Origin: Coniferiporia sulphurascens
Taxonomy: Eukaryota > Basidiomycota > Agaricomycetes > Hymenochaetales > Hymenochaetaceae
DNA: 64,000 nt
Direction: 5' to 3'
Assembly (NCBI GenBank): GCA_002794785.1
Contig: NBBA01000001.1
Span: 1,922,001-1,986,000, forward strand
The translations under genes were made by a program, and so were the position numbers. Positions within the stretch are counted from its first letter, which is position 1. Every line of letters begins with the position of its first letter. A model generated the notes under the pieces. The model did not search any database, had not been told where the DNA came from, and saw nothing but the letters and a program-made list of their open reading frames with translations. Of this stretch, positions 56,501-64,000 are shown one piece after another.

Positions 56501-59500
56501 TCCGACAGTGAAGTCGGTGCAGAGCTGTGGCTAGTGTGTTCTGCGGTTGCGGGGGATGCGTCTGCCAATGGTGTGGAAGAGACAGCAGCATTGCTACCAG
56601 GCGTATTGCCCTTCTCTGATGGCCCTTTAAACTGGCGTTTGGTACTCTGGTAGAAGCCAAACATATTCGACTCCGGCTGGCGTACGTGCGTAGACCAAGG
56701 GGAGGGCGACCTGCGTTTGGAGGACGAATGTTTCTCAGGTTTCGAAGGGACAAACGAAAGTTGTGTTTGCTGAACAGATATGGTGTCGCTTTTACCGGAA
56801 ATGAATGGATCTGCCTCATTTTTCGTAACGACGCCCTCAGTGGATGATCGCGGCGAGTCCACGAGAACTGGTGACGGCATGAGAGGACCCAGAGAATTTG
56901 AAGGGGGACAGGCATATTCTACATCCAGTTTCTGCTTTTGCTCCTGAAGATCCATTTCTTGTCCTCGGATTCCCGAGTCTTCTGCAGAAATAATATTGGA
57001 CAATTCTAGTCGTTGAAGCTCCCGGGAAAGTGTCGGTGGCGTGCGCGCTGTCTCACTAACAGCTGGCGCGACTACGTCTCCAAGTGGCTGGGACGCCTTT
57101 CCCTTGTCTTTGGTCTTCAAGATTGACTCGTCCGCCTTCACCTCAAGTAATAGGTCTACCTCGTCCGCATCATCTGACAAAGGCGCTTCATCCATCTGGG
57201 TATCCGAAGATGGGCTGCGAACGGTATGTGCCAGCTGAATTGAACTTGATGGTGCACGATCTTCGGGACTTCGAGGTAGATCATTACAATTGAATGAATT
57301 CAAACGCTGTGCCGAGCTTCGTGCTGTAATTTCACGATCATCAGCAAGGTAAACAAACTAACACCCTGAAACCACACCTAATCTTATGGCCGAATCGCGA
57401 GATTGCATCTCGGTTTTGTCGATCATTGAAGACGACACGGGCGGGGAATTGGGTTTCGCACGAGTAACAGGACCGGCTGGACTTGAATCACTTATACGAA
57501 CGCCACCAACTCTATTTCCGATATCGATCACAGGATTACGATCCGAGTTGGCACCAAAGTCGTCGCCGTAGTCGTAGTCATCATTATTCAGAACGATGTC
57601 AACTGGCATAACCACTGTGCTTGATGAGGTAGCTGGGGATGTGATCGCACCTTTTGGGCCTGAACCGAGGGGCATCGAGGCGTCCTTATGCGAATCGGCG
57701 CCCCTAATCTCTGTTTGAGTACCAGACAGAAGCGAACTGCCGCTGACGGTATCACCACCGGTAGTCTTGATCGGGTTTGTATCAGAGGGGACCCCGGTCC
57801 CACTGGTATCCTCGTCTGAATCGACTAGATCGATGAGGGGCGTTTTACCCTTCCGACCCAATTTGACTAGCTTCGCGGAGTCAAGCGGTTTCAAACTCGC
57901 TGGTAATGTCTTACGACGTGCCAGTATCTCCTTTGGGAGGGCAGATTTCTGTATATTTCGTCGCACAGCAGGCGGTGAACCGAAATCAGCTTCATCGCTT
58001 GAGTCGCTAATTACGACTGGATCGTCTTTCCCCCCCTGTCAGTCGTGAGTCAAGTATAAATCTGGCTGCCACAAAACGGTCTAACGCACTAGCCTGGACT
58101 TCGTTATCCTATCCTCATCCGACGAGAGTTCGATAGTAGGAATTGATCTATGACGCGGTGGTTCTAACCATACAAATGGTCGGAAAAAAAGAACAAGGCG
58201 AGACCGGCAATTTAGAACACTTGAAAGAATTTGTTCGTAAGCGTTGACATATTACGCACCCTTCGGGTTTGGCTGTGTCGCAAACATTGTAGTGTGAAGT
58301 TTCTGCCGCCCCGTAAGACCCGCCCCGCCAGGCTGTGTAGAAGATGGCACGCGTCCTGACACCGCAGGTCGAACAGAGCTGCTGGTCCCCACTTGTGCTT
58401 TCTGATTCGCAGATGAGCTTGGTGTCCTGTATATATCAGAAATTGACAGAGGAAAATCCGGCTCTTCCTCTTCCTCGGGCTTAGCGCGTTGCATGCCGGG
58501 CTGATATAACGTTCGCATATTTTTAAATAAAATGAACCAAATGGGTCAAGTTAAGCTTACCTGTGACAGGGAAACAAATCTAGACTTAAGGATGTGACCA
58601 GGAATTAGTATTCGGCTCGTGTTTTCTGCTGGGTTGTGTCATCATACCTTTCCTATAGTCGACATTTGTAACCTCCCCCCAGTCGACTTTCGCGCTAACA
58701 CCTTTTTCTTGCGAGGTGGGTCCTTATGATAAAAACAAGCAAATTATAAGCTGTTTCGAAATATATATAACGAAAGAACGTACAGGAGTACGAAACATTG
58801 CTTCAGAGCCTGATAAAGAGTCAGCTGTGTTTGCATTTGGTTGTGCTGCTTTATTCTCTCGATTTATGCCACCGCTATCTGATAGATCCTTCTGCTATCG
58901 AAAGAGAGAGACAATAAAAGAGTATGATACTCAGGCGAGGGTGTCTTTTTAATAAGAGACGATAATTACCTCTGCCTGAGCACGTGAAGAGACGGCTTCG
59001 GGATTACTGGGAGAGTCTCGCGATGGGTGCTGGGAAGATGAGGGCATCCGAGTCGACTGAGTTTGGACATCAAGCATGGGGTGAGTTTAGAAGCTACAGG
59101 CCTTAGCTTCCATCAAGAACTCACTTGCGTCATTACAGAAGTAGAGGTGGTCACAGAAGTCGGTTTCGCGATTGGAAACACTTTTGTCGGACGTTTCCCG
59201 GAGGACTTGCGCGCGACCTGACAGACACCGTAAGCTCTGGACATACCACATCGACGCCGGTCTTCGGCACAGCGCGACAATCTTCGGAAGCGGTTGTAAC
59301 TCACCGATGAGCCACTGAGGGGTGCCGCTTTTTTGTCTGGACGAGAAAGAAAGTCGGCATGCGGTTTGGGGACGTCCGTCGCAAGGGAGGATGACGGGGG
59401 TTGAGCCGTGTTTTGAGCAAATGCCCCGAACGAACGGCCAGTAGGCGCCCTCTGAGATGAAGGGGGCACGGCCCTCCAGACGTGCTGCATCTAAGACGCC

Positions 59501-59861
59501 ATTTGTATACAGACATTAGTATTTGATGAGGTCGAGCACTTTGGATATTTGGCTCACACCCGACATAGTAGCCGTTTCTGGAGCACGTTGTGCACCGCGA
59601 TCGAGTCGCGTGCCTGCGTCCGGCCTAGACCCAGCTTGTGAGATGGCGGAGCCGGAAGGACGTGGCGTCTGAGCGGATGATATTTGGTCAATATCGTCCT
59701 CATCTCCAGATGAAGTCGTCGACCCTTCGTCATCTTGCCAACAATGTATCAGGACGCGCCGAGGGCTGGTAAACCGTAAGGATAGACAAACCTTTGAGGG
59801 TCTCCCAGCCAGGCAGGGGAGATTGCGCCTGCCGCTGTGATCCGGAACCGCCGCCGAACAT
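53595..59861 (-). CDS. SUV39/Clr4-type SET-domain histone H3K9 methyltransferase with very long disordered N-terminus
   Basis: The C-terminal third has the full catalytic unit. Pre-SET cysteines: GCGCIGKCDPRSKTCAC and FECNDACGCTDDCRNR. SET: GKRIPKGTFIGIYSGE, RYLNHSCEPNC and ISAGEELCFSYLGDD. Post-SET: VCGRCECGAPSCTGVLF, reached by an intron just after LSSP, with stop TAA at 53597-53595. Upstream exons form an open, Ser/Pro/Asp-rich sequence of well over 1,000 residues joined by short introns. They run back to an ATG at 59861 (MFGGGSGSQRQAQ). I saw no chromodomain. The pre-SET Cys cluster places it with the H3K9 enzymes that build heterochromatin. The N-terminal exons could instead be a separate gene, but no stop-plus-start boundary stands out. 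Confidence 0.82.
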
Positions 59862-59984
59862 GAGGTGAGCGGATGCCCGGGCGGCGAAGCGGAGAGGGAG
59901 GGAAAAGGGGTAGGGCGGCAGAGAAGGATGCAGTCAACGCTGTCGCGTACCGGGCATACACTGGCACGGGAGTCGGGGTGACTG

Positions 59985-59993
59985 GTCACGTGA
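59985..59993. promoter_or_regulatory. E-box GTCACGTGA in the SET/UGO1 divergent promoter
   Basis: The same nine bases as at 10492-10500, again inside a short divergent promoter (214 bp between start codons). Candidate bHLH (Cbf1-like) site; binding is inference. Confidence 0.35.
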
Positions 59994-60075
59994 GAAGGGA
60001 CCGCTCATTTAGGTGCCGAGCGCCCTTCAGGCTTTCAAGTTAGACTGGCAACGCGTACATGAAAGACAAGCAGAG

Positions 60076-61695
60076 ATGAGCAGCGCCGGTCAAGGCTCTC
60101 TGCGCGACTCGTACTCGACTCCGCTCTCGAGCTGGTCCTTCATCCCACCCGCAAACAACTCGGCCTCCTCCTCTGCTCCCGCCCCTGTACTCGCGCCAGG
60201 CTTAGAACCATCCTACCAGTGGTCCGCACGGCCACGCCCAAATTCCATCTACGAACTCTCTCCGGACCTCAACTTTGAACCTTCCACTTTAAATGCATTG
60301 TCCCTTTTCCGCGCAGCAGCAGCTTCTGCCATCCTTCAGTATCTTAGCACAGCTGTTGTGAACCCATTTGAGGTAGGGAAGACACTCCTCCAGGTCCAGT
60401 ATGTCCCGAAGAATGCCGTTGCCGTAGAAGATATGGAAATAGATACGGTACAAGAAGAAGAGGTACTTGCACGTATAGTTCATGGTTTAATTTTACTCCT
60501 GACGTGCTATTCTAGATAAGCGATGAGTCGTCTTCCGCAGATTATGAAGACGGCTACTTTGCAGATGAAGCCGAGTCCACATCGCGCGTCAATACACCTC
60601 GACCGACAGACGATCGTGGTTACGTTGTCCGTCATAGTGTATCTGACAACGCGACTCGACCGGACTGGGTTTTGCCGCCGGGTAGCGTCGACGACGTGTG
60701 GTCGATGGTCAAGCAAATCGCCCGTTTCAAACCTGAAGGATGGTTTGCATTGTGGAAAGGTGGTTTTAGCACATTGTCAAAGAATTTCGACAGCAATTGA
60801 CTGCAAAACAGGTACTGCGACGGGTTGTCTAAAGACGTTTCTCGAGTCATCGTTGCAACCTATCGCACACTCTGTCCTCGCCTCCTCCTTCGCAACGCTC
60901 GCGTTGTCATCATCCCCGGCAACCTTCGCACGCGCGCACCCACTTCTCCTCCCCGTCACCTCCAACATTGTCACGGGTGTCCTTCTTTCTCCACTGGACC
61001 TTATCCGCACACGTCTTATAGTGCAGACCTTCGCCTCACGGCACCGTCGCTACGCAGGTCCGCTTGACGCGCTCAACCACATTTTACTACACGAGGGTGG
61101 CGTGCGCGGGCTTTATTTGCACCCGCACCTCCTCTACCCAACACTTCTCGACTGTACGCTCACGCCTCTCGTCGTCGCCGTCGCACCTGCATTCGTAGCT
61201 GGTGTTTTCTCCCGCGTGATCGGCTCGTCCGTCAGTGAGGAATCGCATCCGTTTTTGTGGGCCTTCGCGCAACTCGCTGGTGAATGTGCCAGCTTGGCCG
61301 TCACACACCCTATCCAGACTGTGCGTCGCCGCCTACAGGTGCAGTCTCGTGGGGCTGCGCCGCCCCTCCCCGCATGCGTTGAGGTGCGCCGTCGTCCGTA
61401 TGGAGGCGTAATAGACACCGTGTGGTCTGTAATCACTGAGGAGCGCTCTGATTTGCCACTTCTTCCACGCAAACGCGAGCGACGCTCGTCCAGGTCACAA
61501 GCCCAGGGCAAGGGAAAAGGCAAAGTTGGTAATGAAGAGACGGACGCTTTGGACGAGAGGGGTTGGTTCAGGAGCAGCGGGTTCGGACAGCTGTATCGTG
61601 GTTTTGGTACACGCATTACAGGAAGCGTCATTATATTTGTCTTATCACTGCTTGCTCCAGAGCCAAATGAGGGAAGTGGATGGACTGAGCTGTAA
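60076..61695 (+). CDS. UGO1: Ugo1-like mitochondrial carrier-family protein
   Basis: Modified carrier of the mitochondrial outer membrane, which in yeast links Fzo1 and Mgm1 during fusion. Start ATG at 60076 (MSSAGQGSLRDSYSTPLSSW). The N-terminal third is cytosolic-type, with ELSPDLNFEPS. FRAAAASAILQYLSTAVVNPFEVGKTLLQVQ follows, whose NPFEVGKT replaces the carrier PxDxxKT. After introns comes FKPEGWFALWKG, then a second carrier-like repeat with LLSPLDLIRTRLIVQT and a third with VTHPIQTVRRRLQVQ. A basic Lys/Arg/Gly linker (about 61470-61540) precedes GFGQLYRGFGTRI. Stop at 61693-61695. Divergent carrier motifs fit Ugo1 rather than an inner-membrane transporter. Confidence 0.85.
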
Positions 61696-62339
61696 AAGCT
61701 GCATAAGGGACACACGTAGTGCAGGCCTTTGTTCGGCTTTTCTCGTTCTAATAATTAGTGGCAGCTTATACATTCATAGTAGTTATATCTTATTCGCTCA
61801 AACTGCAATCCACAAACGTCCCGACTCTTTGCTACAGCCCTGGACGTCCGAGACCGAGAGAAACACGTATTATTGAACTGGTCTGGCGCGTACGCTAGTG
61901 TGCTGCCGCAAGTGTAATAATATGGAGAGAAGGGTGGTCATTTTGTCTTGACAGTCTTCTTGAGTATGATGATTGACTTCAAGTTACTGTGGTAACTTGA
62001 AGTTAGTAGGTTTTGCCCTCAGTAAACCTCAATGTATCCAGCCAGCCCTGGTTTTCATCTCCGCCTGATGATTGTTAGTTATTAGAAGATAGCTATGATT
62101 TATGGACTTTACCAATTCATACCAATTGGCTATTGCACCAGCAATAGTATCAATCGGCCAATTTTGGCATTTGAGTGCGACGCTAAAAATAGCCGAAGCG
62201 CGTCATTTTCGGGCCTGGGGTTCTGGGGGAACGCTCCTCTTCCATCGCGTGCACGCAGTCAACGGGCAGTTACGGCGACGACCGCAACAGCATCGGCGAC
62301 AACAAAATACACGATAATCTTACGTCTGGCATGCACCTT
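61696..62339. other. UGO1-Nudix intergenic region
   Basis: Contains the hairpin at 61976-62003 and the Nudix gene promoter. No gene seen. Confidence 0.45.
61976..62003. repeat. Perfect 12-bp hairpin downstream of UGO1
   Basis: ACTTCAAGTTAC (61976-61987) and GTAACTTGAAGT (61992-62003) are exact reverse complements around a TGTG loop, about 280 bp past the UGO1 stop. Could be a 3'-end structure or a transposon-end remnant. Confidence 0.6.
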
Positions 62340-64000
62340 ATGTCTGAATGTACGCTCCTGGTGTTACCTGAATGGCAGACTTGACTGACACCAAGCAATA
62401 AGCAGCTAGCGTCGTCTCCGCGCTCTCCAGGGCTCTCCACCGTATTCGGTCCACTCCGCCTCGAATAATCGCATCTCCTGCAACACGTACGCCTTTGTTC
62501 GCTCTTAATCCCAGCCTGAGGCTTAATGTTGATAAACTTTCAGAGCCGCGTCGTGCAGCAGTCGCTATCATCATCCGCGTCACCCCGTCACCATCTCACC
62601 ATGCTTCTCCTTCATCCTTGCCGTCATCTTCGCCACCTGCCACCCTCACTGAATTCTTTTCCCTCGACTGGGTAAATGAGTCCGGTGTGGGCGTGGACAT
62701 GCTCTTCATTAGGAGGGACCCTCCGCAGAGCGAAAAGAGCGTCGTTCAAAACAGACCGAGAAATGCTGAGGACGCGCACGTCGCTTTTCCCGGAGGGAGA
62801 ATGGAAGAAGGAGATGAGGGCGGCTTATATACCGGTGAGCGAGCAACATCCCCCTATGAACTTAGCGGTCACTCATAATTAGCCAGCCATGCGACAAACA
62901 TGGGAGGAAATTGGAATTGACCTTGCGGAGAAAGACTTTATGCTTATTGGCCAACTCGATGATCGTGAAATTACTACGTCTCTCGGAAAACGTCTCTTAA
63001 TGATACTCTCCCCGTTTGGTACGTCTCCACTCGCCCTCCGGTTAATCTTTCCCTTTCCGTCACCCCAGTGCCATAGCTTATAATCCTAATGTTTTGTTTA
63101 ACCTTTTTACAGTATTCCTTCAAGTTACGCCTAATACCCCACCACCCGACCCAGCGACCGGAACGCGCTTACACTGGATACCACTGGCATCACTCCTTGC
63201 ATCGACCTCAGTAGGCGCGTCGCGCTCACGCAAAAATGCACACGGGACTCGTCGCTGGACGACCGTGACTGTCGACGTATCCTCGCGGCTCGCGCCCAGA
63301 CAATCAACGACACTCCGCCTGCTCGTGCGCGTTCTCCTCGGGAGCATGCAGTTTAATGCGATTTTACTCGACCCGCAGTCCCCAAACGCTTCTCCCGGCG
63401 TTGCTTCCGAGAAATCAGTTGAAAATATTGGGGAGAAGGAGGTTCTAAAGCTCTGGGGGTTGTCTCTTGGTATGACCCTCGACCTCATCGCATACATGCA
63501 CCCACCGTCGTCACCATTCTCGGATGACTATCCACGGGATGAGGTGACGGGCCTAGGAACAAATATAGCACCCAGCATGACGTGAGCACCGCACTTCATT
63601 GTTTCATAGTCTTGGATTACCTCAGTACAATTCGGGACGACTTCGTTGTGAACTCCGGTAATCTTGTGTTGTTTGATTGCGGGGCTGACCGTTCCGTTTC
63701 GTAGGTCCGTGTTTCCCCGTTTTTCGTACCCAGACGTCAACTTCTGGATTTGGGTATTTGGCAAGCGCTACCGCGAAGTTCTGCGAGGCTGGGAGGCTAG
63801 TACACACACTGGCGGCGCCAATGACAAGAGGTATGTATTCTCTATGTAGTTTGCCGACTCTCGAAACCCTGATCACATCTATTTTTTACAGAATAAACTG
63901 GATCGGGACTGCAGTGAATCAGTTCTATGCCGCTGTGCGAAAGGCGCTCATCGTAGTCCTAATTACACGCGCCATCTTCTGGAGTTCTCTTGGGGCCTGG
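62340..64000 (+). CDS. Nudix hydrolase, NUDT7/PCD1-like CoA diphosphatase type, 3' partial
   Basis: Start ATG at 62340 in a tiny first exon (MSE) spliced to SSVVSALSRALHRIRS; this short exon is plausible but inferred. The core reads SEPRRAAVAIIIRV, VDMLFIRRD and AHVAFPGGRMEEGDEG. After an intron (about 62836-62886) comes AMRQTWEEIGIDL. The GG-to-R spacing of 14 residues matches NUDT7-type CoA pyrophosphatases. The usual Arg-Glu of the Nudix box is Arg-Gln here (CAA at 62895-62897). Later exons give FLQVTPNT, HWIPLASLL, and beyond an intron PRFSYPDVNFWIWVFGKRYREVL. The window ends inside a hydrophobic segment (KALIVVLITRAIFW), suggesting a C-terminal membrane helix. Confidence 0.82.

Noticed and set aside
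1..64000. tRNA, rRNA and CRISPR signals
   Set aside because: No cloverleaf with a GGTTCGA-type arm, no rRNA-like stretch and no regularly spaced repeat array was seen by eye; a tRNAscan run would settle tRNAs.

Overview
This window is nuclear DNA of a filamentous basidiomycete fungus, most likely an Agaricomycete. The genes are broken by many short introns (mostly about 50-70 nt, GT-AG, with one GC-AG case). Gene content is typically fungal: a GPI-type chitin deacetylase, a Ugo1-like mitochondrial carrier, a tricalbin, Sgt2 and Mtq2. Spacing is tight and both strands are used. No tRNA, rRNA, CRISPR or bacterial-style operon was seen. All multi-exon models were built by eye from splice signals and protein-family similarity, so outer coordinates are firmer than individual introns.

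Layout: a kinesin-6 motor gene (cut by the left edge), then a small fold-back repeat, the eRF1 methyltransferase MTQ2 and, convergent to it, the glucosyltransferase ALG10 (1-6.6 kb). Next are COP9 subunit CSN6, a TMEM205-like membrane protein, U2 snRNP A' (LEA1) and the phosphoinositide phosphatase SAC1 (6.8-13.4 kb). An SR-protein kinase, a long pyrimidine-rich 3' flank, a chitin deacetylase, a SET/NAP histone chaperone, a secreted-type glycerophosphodiesterase and COX19 follow (14-25.5 kb). Then come a small unrecognised gene, an OSR1/SPAK-like STE20 kinase, the Rieske protein RIP1, an AP-4-epsilon-like adaptin and a NYN/OST-HTH protein (25.5-38.1 kb). A 5'-truncated LINE retrotransposon with a 13-bp target-site duplication lies just beyond the NYN gene. 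The right part holds a membrane-anchored aspartic protease, a tricalbin, SGT2, PRP19, ATP synthase OSCP (ATP5), a large SUV39-type SET methyltransferase, a UGO1-like carrier and a NUDT7/PCD1-like Nudix hydrolase cut by the right edge.

The genes do not form one pathway. Several serve mitochondria (COX19, RIP1, ATP5, UGO1), several the ER membrane and lipid traffic (ALG10, SAC1, tricalbin, SGT2), and several RNA or chromatin (LEA1, SRPK, PRP19, NYN/OST-HTH, SET/NAP, SET methyltransferase). The most unusual observations are the structurally complete signature of a LINE insertion, a Gln in place of the first Glu of the Nudix RExxEE motif, the near-constant 204-214 bp spacing between start codons in five of six divergent gene pairs, and an epsilon-type adaptin.
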